Shown: positions 19,182 through 27,029 of the stretch, in pieces
How positions within the stretch are numbered: the first letter of the stretch is position 1
How the letters are laid out: every line of letters begins with the position of its first letter
Assembly: GCF_900566075.1 (NCBI RefSeq)
Contig: NZ_UPHU01000001.1
Span: 4,898,325 to 4,962,324, forward strand
DNA: 64,000 nucleotides
Direction of reading: 5' to 3'
Origin: Mycobacterium pseudokansasii
Lineage (GTDB): Bacteria; Actinomycetota; Actinomycetes; Mycobacteriales; Mycobacteriaceae
The notes under the pieces: generated by a model
Told to the model about the DNA's origin: nothing
The model's database searches: none
What the model saw: the letters and a program-made list of their open reading frames with translations, nothing else
Made by a program: the position numbers and the translations under genes

Positions 19182-19400
19182 GGTGTCTCCTCAACGCTCA
19201 GACGGCAGCAGGTAGGAACAGGTCAGCCGATTATCTGATCGTCAACCACGCCCGATGTTCCGAATGGAGAACAGCCGCAGTTTCCGTGCCCACTTGGCTA
19301 CGGCGCAGCACCGGCGCCCACGCACCGGCAGTTCGCCGGTTTCCCCGTCCGCCGAGCGACGGCGCTACCGACAATAGACTCCTGACCAGGCCATTTACCG
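19182..19400. other. Intergenic segment upstream of the dehydrogenase remnant
   Basis: 219 bp between the start of the decayed dehydrogenase and the 3' end of the tRNA-Leu gene. No coding or structured feature was recognised. It flanks the tRNA 3' end, the side on which integrases usually insert, but no integrase or attachment repeat is visible in the window. Confidence 0.4.
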
Positions 19401-19474
19401 TGCCCCCAGTCGGACTCGAACCGACACTGGGCGGATTTTAAGTCCGCTGCCTCTGCCAATTGGGCTATGGGGGC
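19401..19474 (-). tRNA. leuX: tRNA-Leu (anticodon UAA), 74 nt, short variable loop
   Basis: On the minus strand the cloverleaf is clear. The acceptor stem is GCCCCCA/TGGGGGC and the D arm GCCC...AGGC. The anticodon stem is GCGGA/TCCGC with loop CTTAAAA, giving anticodon UAA. The T arm is GTCGG-TTCGAGT-CCGAC, with A as discriminator and no encoded CCA. The variable loop is only CCAGT (5 nt). Bacterial leucine tRNAs normally have a long variable arm, so the leucine assignment rests on the anticodon alone. The symbol follows the equivalent locus in M. tuberculosis from memory. Confidence 0.85.
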
Positions 19475-19831
19475 CAGGCGGCGAAGGTAGCGCGCGAACG
19501 GCCGGGCACGAGATACCCGCTCCTGGATACGAACCCAGAAAACACTAGCGTGCGCCTCGGCCGGAGTTTGACTAGGATCGCCCGCCGCGCGCCGGGCCGC
19601 AGTGGCGCCCATCTGGGTCATATGACATGGCCGTATCGCCCGCAAGGAGCTTGTTAAAACTGCCCACATCAGCGTTAAGAGGCCGTAAACGTTTGTCAAC
19701 CTATGGCTTTCGGCGGCCACTGTGGAGCCGCGTCTGGTTAGCGTTACGCCAATACACAGGGGTCGTTACGCAAACACACAGGGTTGACCCGGGGAGTCAA
19801 AGGTCGCCATGTTTCACATTAGGAGGCACCA
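19475..19831 (+). promoter_or_regulatory. Upstream region of pe8 with a 22-bp-spaced direct repeat
   Basis: 357 bp between the tRNA 5' end and pe8. A near-identical repeat occurs at 19742-19761 and 19764-19783 (cores CGTTACGC and ACACAGGG), two helical turns apart, about 50 bp before the start codon. This is a plausible binding site for a response regulator that recognises direct repeats. The segment should also hold the tRNA promoter on the other strand. A strong AGGAGG lies at 19821-19826. Confidence 0.5.
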
Positions 19832-20656
19832 ATGTCATTCCTGCAGATAGTGCCGGAAGAGCTGACAGCCGCGGCTACGCAGCTAGGGGTGCTCGGCACC
19901 TCGTTGACCGCACAGAACGCGGCCGCTGCCGCACCTACCACTGCAATAGCTCCCGCAGCCGCCGACATGGTGTCGGCACTGCAGGCGTCGCTGTTCGCCG
20001 GCTACGGCGTCCTCTACCAGCAGATCAGCGCCGAGGCAGCTGCCCTGCACGACCAGTTTGTGAACACCCTGGGGATCAGCGCCGGAACATACGGTGCCAC
20101 CGAGACCCTCAATTCGTCGGCGGCCGCTTCGCCCTTCTCCGGAATGATGTCGGGCATGAGCGGCCTCATGCAGGGGATGACAGAGGCCATTCCCGACCCG
20201 TTCTCCGGCGGCATGGCCAACATCATGAACATCGGGATGGGGAACTGGGCGTCCGCCACGTCCAACCTGCTCGGTTTGGCCGGCGGTGGGCTGCTTCCGG
20301 CCGAAGAGGCCGCTGCCGCCGACTCCTTTCTCGGAGGGGAAGCCGCCTTGGGAGAACTCGGCGTGGCCGAGGCAGCGCTTGGTGAAGGTTCCATCGCGGC
20401 CGGAGTCGGCGAGGCGTCGGCGATCGGCGCATTGTCGGTGCCGCCCAGCTGGGCCGGACAGGCCACCTTGGTCTCGAGCACAACCACCGGAGCGCTGCAG
20501 GGCGCCGGATGGACCGCCGCGGCACCAGCAGCCGCTCCGGGCATGCTCTATCCGGGGGTGCCGGGACTGGCCTCGGCCGCGCGCAACAGCGCCGGCTTCG
20601 GTGCGCCACGCTACGGCGTCAAACCCATCGTGATGCCGAAACCGGTGAGCGTCTAA
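19832..20656 (+). CDS. PE8: PE family protein PE8
   Basis: A 274-residue PE protein. Residues 1-90 form the PE domain (MSFLQIVPEELTAAATQLGV) with the Pro-Glu pair at 8-9, and the type VII secretion tag YGATE (YxxxE) at 87-91. The C-terminal part is Gly/Ala-rich, and carries ALSVPPSW and an ending RYGVKPIVMPKP that resemble the neighbouring PPE protein. Start is set by AGGAGG 6 bases upstream. PE proteins pair with the PPE partner encoded downstream and are exported by an ESX system; ESX-5 is likely for this cluster. Order pe8-ppe15-esxJ-esxI matches Rv1040c-Rv1037c. Confidence 0.9.
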   Translation: MSFLQIVPEELTAAATQLGVLGTSLTAQNAAAAAPTTAIAPAAADMVSALQASLFAGYGVLYQQISAEAAALHDQFVNTLGISAGTYGATETLNSSAAASPFSGMMSGMSGLMQGMTEAIPDPFSGGMANIMNIGMGNWASATSNLLGLAGGGLLPAEEAAAADSFLGGEAALGELGVAEAALGEGSIAAGVGEASAIGALSVPPSWAGQATLVSSTTTGALQGAGWTAAAPAAAPGMLYPGVPGLASAARNSAGFGAPRYGVKPIVMPKPVSV

Positions 20657-20711
20657 GTACCCGGCACCACGCGATCACTGAGCGAAAACAAGCCAAAAGG
20701 ATAGGAGCGAA

Positions 20712-21887
20712 ATGGATTTCGCAGCCTTGCCCCCAGAAGTCAATTCGGGACTGATGTATACCGGTGCAGGTGCAGGACCGCTACTTGCGGCCGGGGCCGC
20801 CTGGAACGGTCTGGCCGTCGAGCTGAACACCACAGCGGCCTCTATTGAGTCGATCATCACGCTGCTGACCGGTGAGCTATGGTTGGGCCCAGCGTCGCTG
20901 GCCGCGGCTGCCGCAGCTCAGCCCTACATAGCCTGGTTGACCTATACCGGAGCGGCTGCGGAGCAGGCAGGTGTGCAAGCAATGGCATCCGCAGCCGCAT
21001 ACGAGGCGGCGTTCGCCGCGACGGTTCCTCCGCCGATCATCGCTGCAAACAGGGCTCTGCTGGCAGCGCTGGTGGCGACCAACTTTCTGGGTATCAATAC
21101 GCCGGCGATCATGGCCACCGAGGCGCACTACATGGAGATGTGGGCACAGGATGCGATGGCGATGTACGGCTACGCGGCGGCATCGGGCGCAGCTGGGATG
21201 TTGACCCCGTTGACCCCGCCGGCGCAGGCCACCAACCCCGGTGGGATCGCCGCCCAGGCCGCCGCGGTGAGCCAGGCGGCCGCGTCTTCCGGCGTCACGC
21301 AACTCACTGACCTGATCACCGCGTTGCCCAATACGATTTCCGGGCTCGCCTCTCCGGTCACGTCGGTTCTCGACGCGACCGGACTGACCGGGATCATTGC
21401 TAACATTGACGCACTCATGGCCAATCCATTCATAGCGAACATATGTAACAGCGCGATCAACACCGCCGCGTGGTTCGTCATGGCCGCGATCCCCAACGCG
21501 ATATTCCTCTCCAACGCCCTCGCACCGACGGAGGCAGCCGCCGAAGCCATCGAAGGTGCCGCCGGCGCGGCCGCCGCTGCGGGCGTGGGGCTGGCGGAAA
21601 CGGTCGCACCGGCGGCCGGAGCCGGAGCGGTCTCGGCCGGTCTGGGCGAGGCGTCACTGGTCGGCAGCCTGTCGGTGCCGGCCAGCTGGTCGAGCGCCAC
21701 ACCGGCGGCGGCTTCCACCGCCGGCCTGCTGTCCGGCAGCGGCTGGAGCGTCCCGGAGGAAGCCGGACCGGTCTCCGGAATGGCCGGGATGCCCGGGATG
21801 GCGGCGGCCGCCAAGGGGGCCGGCGCGTACGCCGGGCCGCGCTACGGCTTCAAGCCGATCGTCATGCCCAAACAGGTCGTCGTATAG
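20712..21887 (+). CDS. PPE15: PPE family protein PPE15
   Basis: A 391-residue PPE protein. The PPE domain (about 1-180) opens [20 protein letters not shown] with Pro-Pro-Glu at 7-9. It contains the WxG-type turn ELWLGPASL and the helix-tip EspG-binding region near residues 120-140. The C-terminal part has SLSVPASW, defining the PPE-SVP subfamily, and ends [15 protein letters not shown]. Length equals that remembered for M. tuberculosis PPE15. It lies 55 bp downstream of pe8 with GGATAGGAG before the start, and forms the PE/PPE heterodimer exported by ESX-5. Confidence 0.92.
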   Translation: MDFAALPPEVNSGLMYTGAGAGPLLAAGAAWNGLAVELNTTAASIESIITLLTGELWLGPASLAAAAAAQPYIAWLTYTGAAAEQAGVQAMASAAAYEAAFAATVPPPIIAANRALLAALVATNFLGINTPAIMATEAHYMEMWAQDAMAMYGYAAASGAAGMLTPLTPPAQATNPGGIAAQAAAVSQAAASSGVTQLTDLITALPNTISGLASPVTSVLDATGLTGIIANIDALMANPFIANICNSAINTAAWFVMAAIPNAIFLSNALAPTEAAAEAIEGAAGAAAAAGVGLAETVAPAAGAGAVSAGLGEASLVGSLSVPASWSSATPAAASTAGLLSGSGWSVPEEAGPVSGMAGMPGMAAAAKGAGAYAGPRYGFKPIVMPKQVVV

Positions 21888-21897
21888 CCCCGACAAG

Positions 21898-21952
21898 ACC
21901 CGGCCAAAGAAAAGGGGACCCGGCCAAAGAAAACCCGGCCAGAGAAAAGGGG
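21898..21952. repeat. Short tandem repeat after PPE15
   Basis: Three degenerate copies of ACCCGGCCAAAGAAAAGGGG at 21898-21917, 21918-21933 (lacking GGGG) and 21934-21952 (one A/G change). They lie directly after the PPE15 stop in the 194-bp gap before esxJ and would be part of the operon mRNA. Confidence 0.8.
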
Positions 21953-22048
21953 ATATGTCTCTCGTTTGAGGCCGGTAATTAACCGGCGCGCCGTAATGTA
22001 TTCCGCGAAGCGGCTACCGCCGCACCAATCACGTGCTAGAACTCTTAA

Positions 22049-22378
<330 letters not shown>

Positions 22379-22416
22379 CCCCGGCCCGACAGCTTCGATA
22401 CAGGAGGACAAGACCA

Positions 22417-22701
22417 ATGACTATCAATTACCAGTTCGGCGATGTCGACGCCCACGGCGCCACGATCCGTGCCCAGGCGGCGTCGCTCGAGGCCGAGCAC
22501 CAGGCCATCGTTCGCGATGTGCTGGCCGCCGGCGACTTCTGGGGCGGCGCCGGTTCGGTGGCCTGCCAGGAGTTCATCACCCAGTTGGGTCGCAACTTCC
22601 AGGTGATCTACGAGCAGGCCAACGCCCACGGCCAGAAGGTCCAGGCCGCCGGCAGCAACATGGCCCAGACCGACAGCGCCGTCGGCTCCAGCTGGGCCTA
22701 A
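22417..22701 (+). CDS. esxI: ESAT-6-like protein EsxI (Mtb9.9 subfamily)
   Basis: A 94-residue WXG100 protein opening MTINYQFGDVDAHGATIRAQ, with WGG at the turn (DFWGGAGSVACQEF) and ending GSSWA. It is the partner of the preceding QILSS protein, 38 bp downstream, with AGGAGG 8 bases before the ATG. M. tuberculosis has five near-identical copies of such pairs; only this pair is in the window. Confidence 0.93.
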   Translation: MTINYQFGDVDAHGATIRAQAASLEAEHQAIVRDVLAAGDFWGGAGSVACQEFITQLGRNFQVIYEQANAHGQKVQAAGSNMAQTDSAVGSSWA

Positions 22702-22712
22702 AACCGACAACA

Positions 22713-22754
22713 ACAAGTGTGGCCGCACACCGGCAGGTGTGCGGCCACACTTGT
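22713..22754. terminator. Perfect 19-bp stem, bidirectional terminator
   Basis: ACAAGTGTGGCCGCACACC at 22713-22731 pairs perfectly with 22736-22754 across the loop GGCA. It begins 11 bp after the esxI stop and ends 12 bp before the stop of the opposing PPE pseudogene, so it can end transcription from both sides. No T-tract follows, which is common for mycobacterial terminators. Confidence 0.85.
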
Positions 22755-22766
22755 GTGCACCCAGAC

Positions 22767-24089
22767 CTAGCCGCCCATCGGCGTATGGGGAATCACCGTA
22801 TGGGGAATCACCGACGAACGGACTCCGACGCGCTGAACCGCGCCATCGGCCTCGCGCCCGACCATGCCTCCGAGCGGCAGCCTGGACAGGCTGGCGCCGT
22901 TTGCCGCCGCCGGGACCGCGCCAACCTGGGCTTCCGGCACCGCCACGGCACCGGCCGGGGTCACCGGTGCCGCCGACAGCGTTTCGGCCCAGCTCGGCGG
23001 CACCGACAATGTCCCCAGCGAGGCCGCTTGGCCGACGCTCGCCGATGCGGCCGGGCCGCTTATCGCCGGCACACCTGCCGCACCTAACGGGCCTAGGCCG
23101 CCCGATTGGGTCAACTCGTCGGCCCCTAGGTAGTCCAGTCCCACGCCGAACAAGTCCAGCCCGACACCACCGCCGTCCAAACCGACCAGACCGGCCGCGT
23201 CCATACCCAGCCCGGTCGTATCCTCGGCCAGCCCCAGCTGGCTTCCACTCAGGCCAGTCAAGCCCGTCGCCGCCCCCTCCAGAGCGTCGACACTGTTGCC
23301 GGCGCCCTTGAGCGCGCCCTTGCCGGATACGCCGGTCAGACTCGACAAGGCGGTGATCGGCGCGCCGGCCCCGGACGACGCCACCGTCGCCGCGTTTCCC
23401 GGGGCCGTCGACGAGAGCACCCCGGTGGATGGCCCCGGCGTGGCCATCCCTTCCAGCACCTGCGGAACCGCGGACAACGACGACGTCATGGTCTGCGCAT
23501 CGGCGCCGGCCGAGCCACCGACGGTGTTGCTCATCGCGGCCGCTTGACTGGTCAGCCCGCCCGCATTGGTGGTCTGCGGCGGTGAAGCGAACGGCGCCAG
23601 TCTCGTGACCGCCGCGGAGCTGTCGGCGTAGCCGTACATCGCTGCGGCATCCTGGCCCACACCTCGCTGTAGTGCGCCTCGGTCGCCGCGATCGCCGGGG
23701 TGTTCTGCCCGACGATATTGGTCGCCACCAGGGCCGCGAGCTCAGCCCGGTTCGCCGCGATCACCGGCGGCGGCACCGTCATGGCGAACGCTGAATCATA
23801 GGCGGTCGCCGCAGCCACAGCCTGAGTGGCCACTTGTTCGCAGGCGGTGGCGGTCGCCCTCATCCATGCCAGGTACGGTGCGGCGGCGGAAGCCATCGAC
23901 ATCGACGCGGGCCCCGCCCACGACTGCGCTGTCACGCTCGATACCACCGACTCGTAACCGTTTGCCGCGGAGTGCAATTCGGTTGCCAGATCCTCCCATC
24001 CGACGGGCCGCGGCCAGCATCGTCCCCGGGCCCGGCCCCGTATACATGCGACCGGAATTGACTTCCGGCGGCAGTCCCCCAAAATCCAT
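22767..24089 (-). pseudogene. PPE-SVP protein gene with two compensating frameshifts
   Basis: The start reads [24 protein letters not shown] in one frame. From about 24,010 the PPE domain continues one frame over ([19 protein letters not shown] through [20 protein letters not shown] to HYSEVWA). At about 23,655 the frame returns ([16 protein letters not shown]) and runs to the end, including TLSVPPSW. One extra base lies between GCGGCC and TGG near 24,005, and one C is missing in GGCC(C)AGG near 23,655. Repaired, the protein would be about 441 residues. As it stands translation stops at 23,796 after 97 codons. The second change is in a C run, so a base-calling error is possible there. Confidence 0.85.
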
Positions 24090-24424
24090 TGATCCTCGCT
24101 GTTTGTGTTACCCGTCCTCGCTCAACCGGCGTGGCTTGGGTATCGCCTGCGTGACCCGCGCCGCGGTACCAGCTCAACGACGGCCGTCGGTACCGAGCAC
24201 GGCACTCGATAGCCACGGCAACCGCCAAGCCGCGAAGCATTGTCAGGTGGGCATGTGGGCGCCCCAACAGTCCATACCGACAAAATGCATATCAAACACT
24301 TGCATACAACACATATACGGCGGAGGTCCCCGTTGGTGGCGCCGGCAGTCGCCGGGCATGGCTACATTTGAGCTTGTTATGAACTCCGTGACGATCCCAT
24401 GTGAGCTTGACAGTATGGGGAAAC
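24090..24424 (+). promoter_or_regulatory. Divergent promoter region of trcR and the PPE pseudogene
   Basis: 335 bp without a gene. An AT-rich patch at about 24,278-24,320 (CAAAATGCATATCAAACACT and CACATATACGG) stands out. M. tuberculosis TrcR activates its own promoter through an AT-rich site; the patch is a candidate, by inference. No ribosome-binding sequence of good quality precedes the trcR ATG. Confidence 0.5.
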
Positions 24425-25198
24425 ATGACCGCAATGACCGGACAACCGCGCAGCCAACGTCCGCGCCAAGCCATCCTGGGGCAGCTGCCCCGTATTCACC
24501 GTGCCGACGGTTCGCCGATCCGGGTTTTGCTGGTCGATGACGAGCCGGCCCTGACCAATCTGGTCAAGATGGCGCTGCATTACGAAGGCTGGGACGTCGA
24601 GATCGCCCACAACGGCCGGGAAGCCATCGCCAAGTTCGAAAGAATCAGCCCGGACGTTCTCGTTCTGGACATCATGCTGCCCGATGTGGACGGGCTGCAG
24701 ATTCTGCAGCGGGTCCGCGAATCCGACGACTACACGCCCACCCTGTTCCTGACCGCCCGGGATTCGGTGATGGATCGGGTCACCGGTCTGACCGCGGGCG
24801 CCGACGACTACATGACCAAGCCGTTCAGCCTCGAGGAACTGGTCGCTCGGCTGCGCGGGCTGCTGCGCCGTTCCAGCCATCTGGCGCCCCCGGCCGACGA
24901 ATCCCTCAAGGTGGGCGACCTCAAGCTCGACGCCGCCAGCCGGGAAGTCACCCGCGGCGGGACGCCGATATCGCTGTCGTCGACCGAGTTCGAATTGCTG
25001 CGGTTCCTGATGCGCAATCCGCGCCGCGCGCTGAGCCGGACCGAGATCCTCGACCGGGTCTGGAACTACGACTTCGCCGGCCGCACCAGCATTGTCGACC
25101 TCTATATCTCGTACCTGAGGAAGAAGATCGACGCTGACCGCGAGCCGATGATCCACACCGTCCGCGGGATTGGATACATGCTGCGACCAGCGGAATGA
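24425..25198 (+). CDS. trcR: Two-component response regulator TrcR
   Basis: A 257-residue OmpR/PhoB-type regulator. The receiver domain has the acidic pair in LLVDDEPAL, phosphoacceptor Asp in LVLDIMLPD, and the conserved Lys in YMTKPF. The C-terminal winged helix is SSTEFELLRFLMRNPRRALS with recognition helix TSIVDLYISYLRKKI. The ATG at 24425 gives exactly the length remembered for Rv1033c. TrcR autoregulates and represses Rv1057 in M. tuberculosis. It overlaps no gene but runs straight into trcS, 7 bp away. Confidence 0.93.
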   Translation: MTAMTGQPRSQRPRQAILGQLPRIHRADGSPIRVLLVDDEPALTNLVKMALHYEGWDVEIAHNGREAIAKFERISPDVLVLDIMLPDVDGLQILQRVRESDDYTPTLFLTARDSVMDRVTGLTAGADDYMTKPFSLEELVARLRGLLRRSSHLAPPADESLKVGDLKLDAASREVTRGGTPISLSSTEFELLRFLMRNPRRALSRTEILDRVWNYDFAGRTSIVDLYISYLRKKIDADREPMIHTVRGIGYMLRPAE

Positions 25199-25205
25199 GC
25201 CGGCA

Positions 25206-26720
25206 GTGACCGGGGACCGCAACACCCCTCGCTGGTTTCCCCGTTCGTTACGCGGGCAGTTGCTGCTCGGCGTGCTCGGTGTCGTGACCGTGGTGCTGGT
25301 GGCCGTGGGCGCCGTCTCCGTGCTCAGCCTGCGCGGTTACGTCACCGCGATGAACGACGCCGAGGTCGCGGAGTCCCTCCACGCGCTCAGTCACGCATAC
25401 GCCAGATACCGCAACGGCGAACACACGTCGATACATACCGGCACACCCCCGGTATCCCAGGCGCTGCTGGAATTCACCGGGCAGACCCCGGGCAACCTCA
25501 TCGCGGTGCTGCGCGACGGTGTGGTCATCGGCTCGGCCGTCTTCTCCGAGGACGAACCACAGCCTGCGCCGGCCGATGTCATCCGCGCCATCGAAGCCCA
25601 ATCCTGGGACGACGGCCCCTCCCGTGTCGAAACGCTGGGCAGCCTGGGTTCCTACCAGGTTGCCAGCCGCGCCGCCGGATCCGACCGACTCATCGTCGGC
25701 GTCTCACTCAACCTCGCCGACCAGATCATTTCCCGCAAGAACATCACCACGACCGTGCTGGTCGCCACGGCGCTGGTGATCACGGCGGTACTCACGGTCT
25801 GGGTGGTCGGATATGCCCTTCGGCCGTTGCGCCGGCTCGCCGCGACTGCCGCCGAAGTCGCCGCGTTACCGCTCGCCGGCGAAGACCACCGGATCAGCGT
25901 GCGGGTCCGGCCGGAGGACACCGACCCGGACAACGAAGTCGGCATCGTGGGCCAGACCCTGAATCGATTGCTGGACAACGTCGACAGCGCATTGCAGCAC
26001 CGTGTCGAATCCGATCTGCGGATGCGGCAATTCATCACCGACGCCAGCCACGAGCTGCGAACCCCGCTCGCCGCCATCCAGGGCTACGCGGAACTGACTC
26101 GTCAAGACAGTTCGGCCCTGCCCCCCACCACCGAATACGCGTTGGCACGCATCGAGTCGGAAGCCCGACGGATGGCGTCACTGGTTGACGAACTGCTGCT
26201 GCTGTCCCGGTTGGGTGAAGGCGAAGACCTGCAAAACGAAGAGCTCGACCTGACCGATCTGGTCATGAACGCCGTCAACGATGCGACGGTGGCAGCGCCG
26301 AGCCACCGTTGGGTCAAAGAGCTGCCCGACGAACCGGTGTGGGTCAACGGCGATCATGCCCGGCTGCATCAGCTCGTCAGCAATCTGCTCACCAACGCGT
26401 GGGTGCATACCCCGCCCGGTGTCACCGTGACCACGGCGATCAGCTGCCATACCGACGCGACCAACGGGTCATACGCCGAGCTGACGGTGAGCGACGACGG
26501 ACCCGGCATCGACGCCGACGTCGTACCCCATCTGTTCGAGCGGTTCGTGCGCGCCAACACGACGCGCTCGGGTGAGGCCGGCCATGGATTGGGCCTGGCG
26601 ATTGTCAACTCGATCGTCAAGGCGCATAACGGCTCGGTGACCGCCGAGTCCGCTCACGGCCACACCGTCTTTCGGGTCAGACTGCCGATGATGGACCGAC
26701 CGGGCACGGCCACCGGATAG
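25206..26720 (+). CDS. trcS: Two-component sensor histidine kinase TrcS
   Basis: A 504-residue membrane kinase from the GTG at 25206 (a TTG at 25170 is an in-frame alternative). Membrane segment 1 is LLLGVLGVVTVVLVAVGAV near residue 20. A roughly 130-residue extracytoplasmic loop follows, then segment 2 TTVLVATALVITAVLTVWVV. After HAMP comes the H box FITDASHELRTPLAA, the N box LVSNLLTNAWVHTP, G1 VSDDGPGI and G2 GHGLGLAIV. All catalytic motifs are intact. It phosphorylates TrcR; the signal is unknown. Confidence 0.92.
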   Translation: MTGDRNTPRWFPRSLRGQLLLGVLGVVTVVLVAVGAVSVLSLRGYVTAMNDAEVAESLHALSHAYARYRNGEHTSIHTGTPPVSQALLEFTGQTPGNLIAVLRDGVVIGSAVFSEDEPQPAPADVIRAIEAQSWDDGPSRVETLGSLGSYQVASRAAGSDRLIVGVSLNLADQIISRKNITTTVLVATALVITAVLTVWVVGYALRPLRRLAATAAEVAALPLAGEDHRISVRVRPEDTDPDNEVGIVGQTLNRLLDNVDSALQHRVESDLRMRQFITDASHELRTPLAAIQGYAELTRQDSSALPPTTEYALARIESEARRMASLVDELLLLSRLGEGEDLQNEELDLTDLVMNAVNDATVAAPSHRWVKELPDEPVWVNGDHARLHQLVSNLLTNAWVHTPPGVTVTTAISCHTDATNGSYAELTVSDDGPGIDADVVPHLFERFVRANTTRSGEAGHGLGLAIVNSIVKAHNGSVTAESAHGHTVFRVRLPMMDRPGTATG

Positions 26721-26865
26721 CCGCACCACCGCAACGACCGTAAAACTGGCGTCTGACGGCGTAAAGAAACCGTTAAGGCCGCTCCCGCCCGGCCTCGGTC
26801 GCGCCTAGCCTCTGTCTGGCCCTCTACCGGAGAGCGGTTGTCGTTGCGTGTCGAGAAAGACAGAT
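26721..26865 (+). promoter_or_regulatory. Upstream region of the kdp operon
   Basis: 145 bp between trcS and the first small ORF of the kdp operon. A relatively AT-rich stretch GGCGTAAAGAAACCGTTAAG at 26757-26776 is the best candidate for a regulator site (KdpE in other bacteria binds AT-rich sequence before kdpFABC). No terminator hairpin after trcS was seen, so read-through from trcRS is possible. Confidence 0.4.
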
Positions 26866-26943
26866 ATGTCCGTGGTGGTTTACCTGGCGCTGACCGTAGC
26901 CGTCTTTGCCGCGCTGAGCGCACTGCTGAAGTTGGATTTGTGA
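26866..26943 (+). CDS. 25-residue hydrophobic peptide ORF ahead of kdpF
   Basis: ATG at 26866 to TGA at 26941-26943 encodes [20 protein letters not shown] followed by LKLDL, one likely transmembrane helix. GAGAAAG lies 7 bases upstream. Its stop overlaps the GTG of kdpF (GTGA), a standard translational coupling arrangement within operons. Size and hydrophobicity resemble the KdpF type of single-helix subunit but the sequence is different. Function is unknown; a stabilising peptide for the Kdp complex is inferred from context. Confidence 0.6.
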   Translation: MSVVVYLALTVAVFAALSALLKLDL

Positions 26944-27029
26944 GCACCGCCAACGCCGTCGGTCTAACGCTTGCGGCGCTCGTCGCGCTGCTGCTGGTTG
27001 CGGCCCTGGTGTATCCGGAGAAGTTCTGA
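26940..27029 (+). CDS. kdpF: Potassium-transporting ATPase subunit KdpF
   Basis: A 29-residue single-helix protein ([18 protein letters not shown] then [11 protein letters not shown]) with the characteristic ending PEKF. KdpF stabilises the KdpABC complex in the inner membrane. The GTG at 26940 overlaps the preceding small ORF stop, and its TGA overlaps the kdpA ATG (TGATG), so all are translated in a chain. Size matches the short KdpF of M. tuberculosis. Confidence 0.85.
   Translation: MSTANAVGLTLAALVALLLVAALVYPEKF

Noticed and set aside
22785..22814. 15-bp tandem repeat CGTATGGGGAATCAC near the end of the PPE pseudogene as a mobile-element trace
   Set aside because: It only encodes a doubled VIPHT at the protein C-terminus and has no flanking element features.
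24407..24412. TTGACA just before trcR as a -35 promoter element
   Set aside because: It lies only 13 bases before the start codon, leaving no room for a -10 element and transcript start.
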